NCBI RefSeq assembly: GCF_000725485.1
Contig: NZ_JOAG01000025.1
Location: 1 to 64,000, forward strand
Source: Nonomuraea candida
GTDB lineage: Bacteria > Actinomycetota > Actinomycetes > Streptosporangiales > Streptosporangiaceae
Length of the DNA stretch: 64,000 bases
Direction of reading: 5' to 3'
Every line of letters begins with the position of its first letter. Position 1 is the stretch's first letter. Under the pieces are notes generated by a model. That model did no database searches, had not been told where the DNA came from, and saw nothing but the letters and a program-made list of their open reading frames with translations. Shown piece after piece: positions 31,392 through 40,662 of this stretch. The position numbers and the translations under genes are program-made.

Positions 31392-34016
31392 TCAAGGAGT
31401 GGCGACCGCGGCCCCGGTGACCGGAGCCCCAGTGACCGCGGTCCTGGCGACCGGAGCCCCCGTGACCGCGGCCGACCAGTACAGCGCCCTGGCCACCTGC
31501 GCGAACAGGCCCTTGGGATGGTTGCGGAACATCGGCTCGGTGCCGAACAGCACCACCGCCGCGCCCCGCTCGTCCCGGCCGCTGACCACGGCCGCCTGCC
31601 CCCTGGCCGCCTCCTGGCCGCCCGCGCCGGACGCGCCGGCCCGCCAGTGGCCGGCGACCAGCGGCCCGTCGGCCGCGTACGTCTGCTCGACCGTGACCTC
31701 CGGCCCCAGCCCGGTGAACCAGAGCGGCGAGTACACGAACGCGTGGGACGCCGCCCCCACCGGCCCGTCGCCCGCGACCGTGCGGACCACGCCGTTGGCG
31801 TCCTCACGGCCGGCCACCGTGGTGACGGTGAGCAGACCGGCCGAAGCGTTGAACGCGGCGCCCGTCTCGCCCCTGGTGACGACGCCGCCCGTGGCCAGGA
31901 ACGCCTCCAGCGCCGCCCTGGCCGCCGGGCCCAGCGCGGCGTGGTCGAGCCCGCTGGAGACGTACAGCACGTCGATGCCGCTCCAGTCGAAGCCGCCGTC
32001 CAGCACCCTGGTGGAGACGGGCGTCACGGTGAAGCCCAGCTCGCGCAGCGTGAACAGCTCGTCGGCGGAGGCCGCGGCGGCCACCCGCACCGGCGCCAGC
32101 GGCACGCCGCTCCCCGTCCTCGCCGGGGTGAAGGCCACGCCGTGACGGTCGGCCACCACCCTGGCGGCCCGCCCGGCCTCGGGCGGGACGATCGCGGCGC
32201 CGTCACTCCCCCAGCGCACCGCGACCCCCTCACCGAGCAGGTCGTTGACCGCCCTGACCTCCTTGGCGTCGGCCACCTCCAGCGCCAGCGGCCCGGGCGT
32301 GCGCGGCACCGACCCGGTCGGGGCGGCGGCGCTCACCGGCACGGTACGCGCCCGCAGCGACCGCACGGGCTCGACCGTGGCGCCCCACAGCAGGGCATGA
32401 CTCCACCCGGAGATGTCGTACATGGCGTCGACCCGCGGCGAGATGTCCGCCCCCGGCTCCAGCATGACGTTGGCCAGCCCGCGCTTGGGCTGACGCAGAT
32501 CCACCACGTACGAACCGGCCGGATACGTCGCGCCGCCCGCCCGGAACGCCGACCGCCCCCGCTCCACCCGGACGTCATTGGCCACCAGATGATCCACCAG
32601 CCGCGCCGCGGCCGTCGCCGACCGCTGCCCCTCCCCCGCCGGGATGACGTACGCGCGGGGGAACGTCGTCGTGTAGACGTCCTCCGGGCCGAAACCGGGC
32701 ACGAGGCCCAGCGGCACCTCCTTGGCCGGCTCACCCGCCGCGCCCCGCCGGAACACCTCGATCTGGTCGGCGACCAGCCGGCCGTGCCGCGACCGCACGA
32801 ACTCGTACGTCGCCCGGATCGCCGCGGCGGCCACCTCGGTGTTGATCGCCGACCGGCGGCGCAGCTCCGCCACGCTCGCCTGGCTGTAGTACGGCTCGTT
32901 GACGTCCAGCGGGATCTCCACCGTGTGCGCGGCCACCGCCCCGTGGAACGGCGCGTACTGCGGGGTGAAGATCGGCGGCCAGTCGTCCCAGCCCTCCGCG
33001 TCGTCCCGGAACGGGATCTGCGCCGGCCGCACGCCGTCCCGCTCGAAGGTGTACCCGAGGCCGTTCACGGCGGCCTCCATGCCCAGGCCGTTGGCGTACG
33101 TGTTCGTGATGAACAGGTCGTACTCGTAGTTCGTGCCGTGCGGCGGCGTGGTCGGCTCGATCAGCGTGCCGTTGACGTAACCGTGCAGATCGATCATGGC
33201 GACCGGCTGCGTGTCGATCATCACCTGCCGCATCGCCCGCACCTCCGGCTGGGAGGCGGTGACGAAGTCCCGGTTCAGGTCGAACCCGGCGCCGTTCTGG
33301 CGCGTCCCGTTCACCCGCCCGTCGGGGTTGGCGGTGACGTTGAAGTACAGCCGCGTGCGCGCCAGCAACGCCGCCACCGCCGGGTCCGTGCTGGTCGCCA
33401 GGTGCTCGATGGTGCGCAGCGCGGCGTCCGTGCCCTCCCACTCGTTGCCGTGGATGTTGGCGTTGACGAAGACCGGCGCCTTGTACCGCCCGGCCAGCCG
33501 CCGGTCCCGGGCCGCGCCGGCCGGGTCGTTCTCGATGCGCTCGCGGATGCGCGCCTGCTCGCGCGCCTCGGCGGCGCTCTCCGGCGCGGTCACCGTGACG
33601 AGATAGAGATCACGCCCCTGGTGCGAACGGCCGATCACCTCCACGCTCACCCGGTCACCGCGCCGCTGCACCTCGTTCAGCCTCGGCGCGATCCCGTGGT
33701 ACGGCACCAGCCCCAGCTTGATCGAGGAGTCGGCCGGATTCTCCGGCGGCACCGGCAGGAACGTCCGCCTCGGATAGCCGCGCTCACGGGAGTGACCGTA
33801 GGGCTGCCCGCCGGGCGCCGCCCGCAGCGCGCCCGCCTGCCCGGGCACGCCGGCGGCCACCTCGTTCCGCTCCGGCCCGTTGCCGAAGTCACGCACCGGC
33901 GACGACGGCTCGGCCACCGGAGGCTCCGAGAAGGCGGCGGGCTGCGGGAACGCGAGGAACACGCCGAGGAACACGCCGAGGAACGCGGCCAGTGCCGCCA
34001 CCGCCGGGCGGCGCAT
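31392..34016 (-). CDS. Secreted M14-family metallocarboxypeptidase (large, 874 aa)
   Basis: A signal peptide (AALAAFLGVFLGVFLAFPQP) precedes a zinc carboxypeptidase domain. The first ligands are NIHGNEWEG (HxxE), with the third His in DLHGYV or AAHTVEIPLD; both occur. LNRDF and PDGRVNGTRQNG are typical of the family. After about residue 480 comes a long non-catalytic C-terminal half with a ThuA/GATase1-like part (IDVLYVSSGLDHAALG, FLATGGVVTRGETGAAFN). Its ATG overlaps the stop of the upstream M14 gene by one base (TGATG), so the two are one operon. It is likely exported to hydrolyse peptides. Confidence 0.85.
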   Translation of the reverse strand: MRRPAVAALAAFLGVFLGVFLAFPQPAAFSEPPVAEPSSPVRDFGNGPERNEVAAGVPGQAGALRAAPGGQPYGHSRERGYPRRTFLPVPPENPADSSIKLGLVPYHGIAPRLNEVQRRGDRVSVEVIGRSHQGRDLYLVTVTAPESAAEAREQARIRERIENDPAGAARDRRLAGRYKAPVFVNANIHGNEWEGTDAALRTIEHLATSTDPAVAALLARTRLYFNVTANPDGRVNGTRQNGAGFDLNRDFVTASQPEVRAMRQVMIDTQPVAMIDLHGYVNGTLIEPTTPPHGTNYEYDLFITNTYANGLGMEAAVNGLGYTFERDGVRPAQIPFRDDAEGWDDWPPIFTPQYAPFHGAVAAHTVEIPLDVNEPYYSQASVAELRRRSAINTEVAAAAIRATYEFVRSRHGRLVADQIEVFRRGAAGEPAKEVPLGLVPGFGPEDVYTTTFPRAYVIPAGEGQRSATAAARLVDHLVANDVRVERGRSAFRAGGATYPAGSYVVDLRQPKRGLANVMLEPGADISPRVDAMYDISGWSHALLWGATVEPVRSLRARTVPVSAAAPTGSVPRTPGPLALEVADAKEVRAVNDLLGEGVAVRWGSDGAAIVPPEAGRAARVVADRHGVAFTPARTGSGVPLAPVRVAAAASADELFTLRELGFTVTPVSTRVLDGGFDWSGIDVLYVSSGLDHAALGPAARAALEAFLATGGVVTRGETGAAFNASAGLLTVTTVAGREDANGVVRTVAGDGPVGAASHAFVYSPLWFTGLGPEVTVEQTYAADGPLVAGHWRAGASGAGGQEAARGQAAVVSGRDERGAAVVLFGTEPMFRNHPKGLFAQVARALYWSAAVTGAPVARTAVTGAPVTGAAVATP

Positions 34017-36052
34017 CAGCGCTCCCTGTACTCGGCGGCGATCCCGATCAGCGAGATCAGGCCGGCCGCGAACTCCATCGCCTCGGCATGACCCTCCTCG
34101 AACGGCGGCTGGAAGCCCACGCCCTCCCACGTGCGCGTCTCCGGGTTCCACAGGTCGGCGCCGACCTCGAAGTCCCAGCCGTAGACGCCGTAGTCGTACC
34201 ACAGCTCGTCGGCCGAGTTCCCCGCCGCCGAGTACAGCACGTCCGTCACCGGCCCGGTCTGCTGCGGCCAGATCACCGTCCCCCGCTCGGCCGCGATGGC
34301 CTGCTCGATCGTGCGCGCCGAGCGTAGGAAGTACGCCTCCTCCGCCGGCGCCGGCCGCGGCAGCGTGACCCGCCCGTCCAGCTTGTACGCCCCCGGCGGC
34401 CACATGAAGTACCCGCCGTAGCTGTGCACGTTCATCGCGAACTTGATGTTGCGGAACTTCTGCGCCAGCCAGATCACGTTGCGGCTCTCCGGCTCGGAGT
34501 GCTCACCGGGACCCGCGTAGGTCCCGCTCTGGCAGTTCGCCGACGCGCCGAAGTAACCGTCGGACAACGAGCCGACGGCGTAGTTGCGGTTGACGTCCAC
34601 CCCCCAGGTGTTGCGCAGCGCCGGGTCGGACTGCTGCGCCGGGCAGTGGTTCGTCATGTTCTTCCGCTGGCTGTTGAAGTCGTAGAAGCTGTAGTTGGCC
34701 CCGTCGGGGTTGACCGTCGGCACGATGAAGATGTCGGTGCGCTCCAGCAGCCGGCGGGTCGCCCGGTCACGGGCGTAGTTGCGCAGCAGCCGCTCGGCCG
34801 CCTCGATCGTCACCAGCGGCGTCACCCATTCCCGCGCGTGCTCCTGCGCGTAGGCCAGCACCCCGGTGCGCGAGCCGTCCCGCCGCACGCCGATCCGCAG
34901 CGCCAGCACCTGCGCGGGCGCCCGGGAGACGTCGGCCGGCGCGTTGAGGAAGTCGTCGAGCTGCGTACGCGGCGCCGGCGCCATCACCCCCGCCCCCGGG
35001 TCCGTCCGGTACAGCGCCGCCCTGAGCGGCACGCCCGCCGCGGCATTGACGGCCGCGACCACCTGCGCGGCGGTGCTCACCGGCGCGCCGGAGCCGTCCG
35101 TCGCCAGGCTCACCGTGACCAGCTTGCCGTCCACGCCGACCCGCAGCGGCCGGTCCGGCGCGCCCGGGCCCACCAGCTCGACCGACAGGTCGTTGCCGCC
35201 CTCGGAGCCGTAGGCGTTCGAGGTGAACACCACCGCCGCGCCCGGCGGCGTGCCGACCACCGCCTGCGCGTGCCGCCGGTAACCGTTCGTCCGGTACGGC
35301 AGCGCGATCAGATCCGTCAGCCTCGGGAACCGCTGGTGCAGGCTCTTGATGCGCTCGTTGAGCTGCGCGGGCGGCATGTACTGGGTGATGAAGTCCTTCT
35401 GGTAGCCGTGCCCGGCGCGGTCGGGCCGCTCACCGTCGGGCCACTCCCTGACCCGCGCGTCGGCCCTGCCGCCGCCGGTCGAGGTGACGGTGACCGCGTG
35501 CGGGCGGCCGCCGGCGGGCACCGGGGCGCTGAGCTGATGGCCCAGGTACGCGCCCGCGTCCACGTACGCGACCATCTCCGCCTGCCCGGTCGTGCCGCGC
35601 GCGCCCCGCCACGTGACGGTGAGCGTGGCCGCCTGGGCGGCGCTGCTGGAGGCCTCGACGGACAGGAAGTAGCCGTCGCGGGACTTGTACCAGACCGCCC
35701 GTTCGATCACGACCTGGTCCTGCGGCGTGGCCGCCTTCGTCCTGGGCCGGGGCGCGGCCTGGGCCTTCGACGCCTCGCTCACGCCCAGAGCACTCAGGCC
35801 GGCGAGCTGGGAGGCCGTCAGCACCGCGTCGATCTGGACGCTGCCGTCCGGCTGGGGGCGCACCCGCTCGGTGAGGTCGGCGCCGGAGGCCACCAACCGC
35901 TCCATGGCGGCCCGGTCCGGCACGGACAGGGTGACCAGGGAGACCGGCTCCGGGTCGGCCGGCCCGGCCACCGCGGGGACGGATGGCTGCATTCCCATGA
36001 ATGTCGCGACAACGATCAACAGAACAACTGCGGACGCCCGTAAGCCACGCAT
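34016..36052 (-). CDS. Secreted M14-family metallocarboxypeptidase (678 aa)
   Basis: A signal peptide (RASAVVLLIVVATFMGMQPS) is followed by an N-terminal propeptide/beta domain to about residue 215. The M14 catalytic domain has zinc ligands AQEHAREW (HxxE) and MNVHSYGG (His), substrate residues TVNPDG and VDVNRNY, and the catalytic Glu in GWDFEVGAD. The domain is complete. It probably removes C-terminal residues from extracellular peptides. It is the first gene of the two-gene peptidase operon. It shares no close sequence with the downstream M14 apart from the catalytic motifs. Confidence 0.9.
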   Translation of the reverse strand: MRGLRASAVVLLIVVATFMGMQPSVPAVAGPADPEPVSLVTLSVPDRAAMERLVASGADLTERVRPQPDGSVQIDAVLTASQLAGLSALGVSEASKAQAAPRPRTKAATPQDQVVIERAVWYKSRDGYFLSVEASSSAAQAATLTVTWRGARGTTGQAEMVAYVDAGAYLGHQLSAPVPAGGRPHAVTVTSTGGGRADARVREWPDGERPDRAGHGYQKDFITQYMPPAQLNERIKSLHQRFPRLTDLIALPYRTNGYRRHAQAVVGTPPGAAVVFTSNAYGSEGGNDLSVELVGPGAPDRPLRVGVDGKLVTVSLATDGSGAPVSTAAQVVAAVNAAAGVPLRAALYRTDPGAGVMAPAPRTQLDDFLNAPADVSRAPAQVLALRIGVRRDGSRTGVLAYAQEHAREWVTPLVTIEAAERLLRNYARDRATRRLLERTDIFIVPTVNPDGANYSFYDFNSQRKNMTNHCPAQQSDPALRNTWGVDVNRNYAVGSLSDGYFGASANCQSGTYAGPGEHSEPESRNVIWLAQKFRNIKFAMNVHSYGGYFMWPPGAYKLDGRVTLPRPAPAEEAYFLRSARTIEQAIAAERGTVIWPQQTGPVTDVLYSAAGNSADELWYDYGVYGWDFEVGADLWNPETRTWEGVGFQPPFEEGHAEAMEFAAGLISLIGIAAEYRER

Positions 36053-36186
36053 GAACCCCTCCAGGAAGATCCCGTATGGGGCTCATTGAAAGCCGACAAT
36101 CACCTACCGACAAGACCCAGTAAATCCCCGCCTATCCCCACAAACCCTTCTGTCATCCGGGCGCCTGTACTTTGTAGATCTCGGCC

Positions 36187-36210
36187 ACGACGACGGACGG
36201 CCGTCGTCGT
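36187..36210 (-). terminator. Hairpin downstream of the YihT-like aldolase
   Basis: ACGACGACGG (36187-36196) and CCGTCGTCGT (36201-36210) form a perfect 10-bp stem with a four-base loop. It lies 55 bases past the stop of the leftward aldolase gene. The rest of 36053-36265 is noncoding and includes the promoter of the M14 operon. Confidence 0.5.
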
Positions 36211-36265
36211 CCCCGCCACCCGCAGGGCGACCGGCCCTGGCCGGGGGCCCGGGCGGACAGGCAGA

Positions 36266-37224
36266 TCAGCGGGCGGTCCAGGGGCGGGCGTGCTCGTCCA
36301 CGATGGCCGCCAGCCGCCGCAGCCGGGGAACGGAGCGGGCGCGCAGGCCGGCGGCCGGCTCGGCGGAGCCGACCAGGTCACTCCAGATGGCCCGGCCGGC
36401 GAGCATGCCCGACGCGCCGGCCCGGCAGGCGGCCCGTACGGCGGCGGGGAAGTCGTCGCGCGCCACGCCCTGGGAGAGCACGACCCACGGGACGGGGATC
36501 ATCTCGTCCAGGCGCGCGCACTCCTCGACCAGCCGCTCCTCCGGTGCTGCCCCGCCGAGCGGCACCTGAGCCTTGTAGAGATCAGGCCGCAGCTCGGCCA
36601 ACTCCGCCGCCGCCGCTCTGATCGCGGCAACCTCGTCGAAACCCTCGACACCAAGAAGCTCGTTCGGGCCGGTGGCGGGGGCGGGGGTCTGGCCACGCCT
36701 TCGAGGACGGAGAGCAGGCCGGCGGCGGCGCAGCGCCGTACGAACTCGGCGGCGGTCTCCAGGCGCCGGGCCCGGTGCTCGTCGTCGCGCCAGATGACCA
36801 GGAGCTTGGCCGCGACGGCGCCCGCCTCCCTGGCGGCGGCCAGGTCGACACGCTCGTCGATCGCGGTGTCCTCGACCGGCCCATCCGGGTCCTGCCGGAG
36901 GGCGTCCACGGCGACGATGAGCCCGCCCGACACGACGCCCTCGGCCGCCACCCGCCCGAACCCGTAGTCCCGGTCGATGAGGAACCCCGACGCGTACGGC
37001 CCCACCTCCCTCGCCACGGCCAGCTTGAACGACGTCAGCCGCTCATCCCCCACCCGCTCACCGGTCGCCGCCCGGAACATCTGCCGGAGGCTCTCCCGCT
37101 GGTCCATCGCCACCATCACGAACCCACCGGAGGGCCGGGCCAGCGACTCCAGGGCGGGAACGCCCGAGGCGACCGCTTCCGAGGCGGTGGGGTCCGAGGC
37201 GGCGGGGTCCGAGTTGGAGGTCAT
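36266..37224 (-). pseudogene. YihT-like sulfofructosephosphate-type aldolase, frameshifted
   Basis: Two frames together encode a class I aldolase resembling E. coli YihT (6-deoxy-6-sulfofructose-1-phosphate aldolase). The first part has LARPSGGFVMVAMDQRESLR, YASGFLIDRDYGFG, AKLLVIWRDDEHRARRL and LLSVLEGVAR. The second has ELRPDLYKAQVPLGG, VPWVVLSQGV and GASGMLAGRAIW. The frame changes inside a C/G homopolymer-rich stretch at about 36671-36695, consistent with one missing base. Either the gene is inactivated or the sequence has an error there. The catalytic Lys lies in KLLVIW or LYKAQ, both retained. ATG 37224 has GGGAG four bases upstream. Confidence 0.75.
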
Positions 37225-37407
37225 GGAGCTCCCGTTTCGCTGACTTTGCGGAGTCACTCCTGGTTCGCGCGCTCGCCCAGGTGCCGACCTCGGCGATGTC
37301 ACTATAAATCCGGGCGCGTGATCGCATTTTTCCATAACGGACCGCATTCGGTGCCATACGTGCGATGAGGCCGTTTTCCAGCCAGGACATCGACAGGTGA
37401 CAAACCC

Positions 37408-37437
37408 TTGACAAACAGCACAATCGCCCAATACTCT
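37408..37437 (+). promoter_or_regulatory. Putative promoter of the rhamnogalacturonan lyase gene
   Basis: TTGACA (37408-37413) is followed 16-18 bases later by AATACT/TACTCT (37430-37437). This is a good sigma-70-type match in an AT-richer stretch, 45-70 bases before the ATG. Confidence 0.55.
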
Positions 37438-37447
37438 CCAGCCTAAA

Positions 37448-37463
37448 ATTATATCGATTTAAT
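37448..37463. promoter_or_regulatory. Palindromic operator candidate upstream of PL11 gene
   Basis: ATTATATCGATTTAAT is a 16-bp inverted repeat with a single mismatched pair and a CG centre, directly after the predicted -10 element. AT-rich sequence is rare in this genome. A sugar-responsive repressor could bind here. Confidence 0.5.
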
Positions 37464-37480
37464 CAGCGGAGCTCCTCACG

Positions 37481-39832
37481 ATGAGACCCCCCAGCAGCAT
37501 CCGCCGCGCCCTGGCGACCGGGCTGGCCGCCCTGCTCTGCGCGCCGCTCGCGGCGTCGCCCGCCCGGGCCGCCACGACCGCCATGGCCGCCACGGCCGCC
37601 CCCACGGCCGCCACCGAGGGCGGCCACCGTCCCGGCATCAGGCTGGAACAGCTCGACCGCGGCCTGGTGGCCGCCTCCACCGGCGAAGGAGTCTTCCTGA
37701 GCTGGCGACTTCTCGGCAACGAGGTGTCCGGGCACGGCGCCTCCGGCATGATCGGCGCCGACTTCCGCGTCTATCGCGACGGCCGGCCGATCGCCACGGT
37801 GACCAACAGCACCAACTACCGCGACGCCGCCGGCACCGCGGCGTCCGAGTATCGCGTCGCCCCGATCGTCAAGGGACGAGAAGGGCGACGCAGCGCTGTT
37901 GCCACCCCTTGGCTTAAATCGTTTTATGATCTTCCGTTGCAGAAGCCCGCCGACGGGGTGACCCCGATGGGCGAGGCGTACACGTACACGGCCAACGACC
38001 TGAGCGTGGGCGACGTGGACGGCGACGGGCAGTACGAGTACGTGGTCAAGTGGGACCCGTCCAACTCCAAGGACGTCTCGCAGCGCGGTTACACCGGCAA
38101 CACCTACCTGGACACGTACGAGCTGGACGGCACCCTGCGCTGGCGGCTCGACCTGGGCGTGAACATCCGCTCGGGCGCCCACTACACGCAGTTCCTGGTC
38201 TACGACTTCGACGGTGACGGCCGGTCGGAGATGATGCTCAAGACCGCGCCGGGCACGAAGGTCATGCGATATGACGACCGGGGCCGCGTCGTTTCCGAGC
38301 GCTTTATCACCATGCCGCGCGAAGACCGCAAGGCCGGATACGCCAACACCGACGACTACCGCAAAAGCGCAGCAGACTATTTCGACTATGTTGCTGCAAC
38401 GTTCGCGAAATGGCACGAGCATCCGGAGGTCGTCGCCGGGCGCTGGCCGGCCACGCTGGAGCAGGCGTTCGGCATCGAGCCCAAGTACCGCTACCCGCTC
38501 TCGCAGGCCGACGCCGAGGCGCTGGCCACCTACTTCGTCGACGTCTACGCGCCCGCCCGCAGCGGCAACAACCGGCTGCGCGAGTTCAACGGCTACATCC
38601 TGACCGGCCCCGAGTACCTGTCGGTCTTCGAGGGCGCCACCGGCAGGGAGCTGCAGACCATCCACTACAAGCCGGGCCGCGGCGACGACGGCCTGCTGTG
38701 GGGCGACTACGCGATGGCCAGGATCGAGCCGGGCAACCGGGTGGACCGGTTCCTGTCCTCGGTCGCCTACCTCGACGGCAAGCGCCCGTCGGCCGTCTTC
38801 GCGCGCGGCTACTACACGCGCAGCACGCTGGTGGCCTATGACTGGAACGGCAGGCGCCTCAAGGAGCGCTGGTACGTCGACAGCGGCCACGTGCCGATGG
38901 CCAACCCGTTCAACGCGGGCCCGCACGGCGTGGACGGGAGCGACCCGGAGTACGGCCGGCTCACCACCCAGGGCTTCCACTCGATGAGCGTCGCCGACGT
39001 CGACGGTGACGGCAGGCAGGAGGTCGTCTACGGCGCCGCCACCATCGACGACGACGGCGACCTGCTGTACTCGTCGTTCGCCGAGGCGCCGCCACAGAGC
39101 AACTTCCCCGGCCAGAGCATCCGCCTGGGCCACGGCGACGCCATGCACGTCGGCGACTTCGACCCCGACCGGCCCGGCCTGGAGATCTGGACGGTGCACG
39201 AGGGCGGCCGCTCGGCCCCGTACGGCTGGGCGCTCCGCGACGCGGCCACCGGCCAGGTCGTGCACGGCGGCTACAGCGGCCTGGACACCGGCCGCGGCAT
39301 GACCGGCGACGTCGACCCGTCCGTACGCGGCGTCGAGACGTGGTCCTCGATGCCGCCGGACCAGGCGGTCCAGGCGGGGCTGTGGTCGGCGCGCGGCGAG
39401 TACCTCGGCAGGAACGCGCCCGGCACGAACATGAGCATCCGCTGGGCGGCCGACATGACCACCCAGCTCGTCAACGGCACCGCGACCACCGTCCTGCAGA
39501 CGCCGACCATCGACGACCACCGGCGCGGCACGCTGCTGACCGCCGAGGGCACGCTGACGAACAACTGGACCAAGGGCAACCCGGGCCTGGTCGCGGACGT
39601 GTTCGGCGACTGGCGCGAGGAGCTGCTGACGCGCACCGCCGACAGCACCGCGATCCGGATGTTCCTCAGCACGGAGGTGACCGACCGCAAGCTCTACACG
39701 CTCATGCACGACCCGCAGTACCGGGTCGAGGTGGCCAGGCAGCAGACCGGGTACAACCAGCCGGCCTACCCGAGCTTCTACTTCGGCTCGGACATCGACT
39801 GGTCGAAGGTGCCCGTACCGGGCAAGAGGTGA
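37481..39832 (+). CDS. Secreted rhamnogalacturonan lyase, PL11 family
   Basis: A signal peptide (LATGLAALLCAPLAASPARA) precedes a 750-residue enzyme. It starts with the PL11 N-terminal domain (RLEQLDRGLVAASTGEGVFL, then SWRLLGNEVSG, FRVYRDG) and continues as a beta-propeller. Calcium-type DxDxDG loops occur in GDVDGDGQYEYV, YDFDGDGRSEM and ADVDGDGRQEV. FNGYILTGPEYLSVFEGATG and QGFHSMSVADVDGDG are typical of PL11. The enzyme cleaves rhamnogalacturonan I of pectin by beta-elimination outside the cell. Two patches with unusually AT-rich third positions (about 37905-37945 and 38270-38400) interrupt otherwise GC-rich codons. GGAG lies upstream of the ATG. Confidence 0.93.
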   Translation: MRPPSSIRRALATGLAALLCAPLAASPARAATTAMAATAAPTAATEGGHRPGIRLEQLDRGLVAASTGEGVFLSWRLLGNEVSGHGASGMIGADFRVYRDGRPIATVTNSTNYRDAAGTAASEYRVAPIVKGREGRRSAVATPWLKSFYDLPLQKPADGVTPMGEAYTYTANDLSVGDVDGDGQYEYVVKWDPSNSKDVSQRGYTGNTYLDTYELDGTLRWRLDLGVNIRSGAHYTQFLVYDFDGDGRSEMMLKTAPGTKVMRYDDRGRVVSERFITMPREDRKAGYANTDDYRKSAADYFDYVAATFAKWHEHPEVVAGRWPATLEQAFGIEPKYRYPLSQADAEALATYFVDVYAPARSGNNRLREFNGYILTGPEYLSVFEGATGRELQTIHYKPGRGDDGLLWGDYAMARIEPGNRVDRFLSSVAYLDGKRPSAVFARGYYTRSTLVAYDWNGRRLKERWYVDSGHVPMANPFNAGPHGVDGSDPEYGRLTTQGFHSMSVADVDGDGRQEVVYGAATIDDDGDLLYSSFAEAPPQSNFPGQSIRLGHGDAMHVGDFDPDRPGLEIWTVHEGGRSAPYGWALRDAATGQVVHGGYSGLDTGRGMTGDVDPSVRGVETWSSMPPDQAVQAGLWSARGEYLGRNAPGTNMSIRWAADMTTQLVNGTATTVLQTPTIDDHRRGTLLTAEGTLTNNWTKGNPGLVADVFGDWREELLTRTADSTAIRMFLSTEVTDRKLYTLMHDPQYRVEVARQQTGYNQPAYPSFYFGSDIDWSKVPVPGKR

Positions 39833-40270
39833 GGCGGCCCGGTCCGGGCCCGACCCCGGGTCCGGTCGGCCCCGGACCCGTCGGCCCCGGACCGGTCGCA
39901 CGGGGCCCGGTCGCACGGGTCGGTCAAGGCCGGACGGTCCGGCTCCGGTCGGGCCGGGGCCGGTCGGGCTGGGGCCGGTCCCCGGCCGGGCGTGGCCGAT
40001 TCCTCGCCGGGCGGTGGAGGCCCCCGTCGCAGGACGCCGGACGGCGGGAGGGCTGCGTCACGGATGAGGCTCTAGGGGCTGAGTCACGGTAATGGTGACC
40101 GTGGGGTTAGCAGAAAGTGACTCCGAGCTACGTTGAGTGACGATCGCGGACGGTAATCACCGAGGGGTGCGCAGCCCCGCGGACGATCTCGGCCCCCCGG
40201 GGAAGGGGGCCGGCCTCGTCTCGCGGCGGCTGCGCACTGTTGAGGTTTCGTCTACATCGGAGGAGTTTCC
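39833..40270. other. Low-complexity GC-rich intergenic region
   Basis: The first 200 bases are repeats of CGGTC(G/C)GGCCCCGGACC-type sequence that could fold strongly and terminate the PL11 transcript. A GGCCCCC/GGGGGCC hairpin lies at 40191-40211. The remainder is the leader of the small secreted gene. No gene or known riboswitch is recognised. Confidence 0.45.
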
Positions 40271-40531
40271 GTGCGTACATCCCCCCGCAGGATCGCCGTC
40301 GCCGCGATGATCGCCGTCGCGGGTGGCGGTCTGGTCCTGCCGAGCACAGCCGCTCACGCGATCATCGATCCCACAACGGTCATCGACCCTTCGAAGGTCT
40401 CCTTCCTGGAGTCGGCCCAGAGGATCGACCCGATCCTGATGACCAACTGCACGAGCGGCACCGTCGCCAACCCCGTGGGGGCAGTCGCCGTCCCGCCCGA
40501 GGTCCCGCTCGTGGGCTGCCTCACGCTCTGA
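40271..40531 (+). CDS. Small secreted protein with two Cys
   Basis: An 86-residue protein with a Sec signal peptide (AVAAMIAVAGGGLVLPSTAA, cleavage after HA near residue 30). The mature peptide is about 56 residues with a possible disulfide (NCTSG ... GCLTL). GGAGGAG five bases before the GTG is a strong ribosome site, so the gene is probably well expressed. I recognise no family. Confidence 0.72.
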   Translation: MRTSPRRIAVAAMIAVAGGGLVLPSTAAHAIIDPTTVIDPSKVSFLESAQRIDPILMTNCTSGTVANPVGAVAVPPEVPLVGCLTL

Positions 40532-40610
40532 CGGGGGGGCGGGCCGCGGGGCCGGAGCCGGCCCCGTGACGGACGCACGGGTACGCGAACGCGGACCGGG
40601 AAACGCGAAC

Positions 40611-40647
40611 GTCCCCCGGTCCGCGGAAGCTCCGCGAGCCGGGGGAC
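40611..40647. terminator. Bidirectional terminator
   Basis: GTCCCCCGG (40611-40619) pairs with CCGGGGGAC (40639-40647), and CGCGGA/TCCGCG extends the stem inside. It lies between two convergent secreted-protein genes. Confidence 0.75.
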
Positions 40648-40662
40648 GCCGGGTGGACGAGA

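Noticed and set aside
28804..31395. Very long leftward open frame antisense to the EF-G gene
   Set aside because: It is a GC-bias shadow. Its translation is His/Arg/Pro/Gln-rich with no domain, while the opposite strand encodes complete EF-G motifs.
40084..40270. Riboswitch upstream of the small secreted gene
   Set aside because: Some hairpins are visible but no conserved riboswitch core (ydaO, cobalamin, SAM) could be matched.
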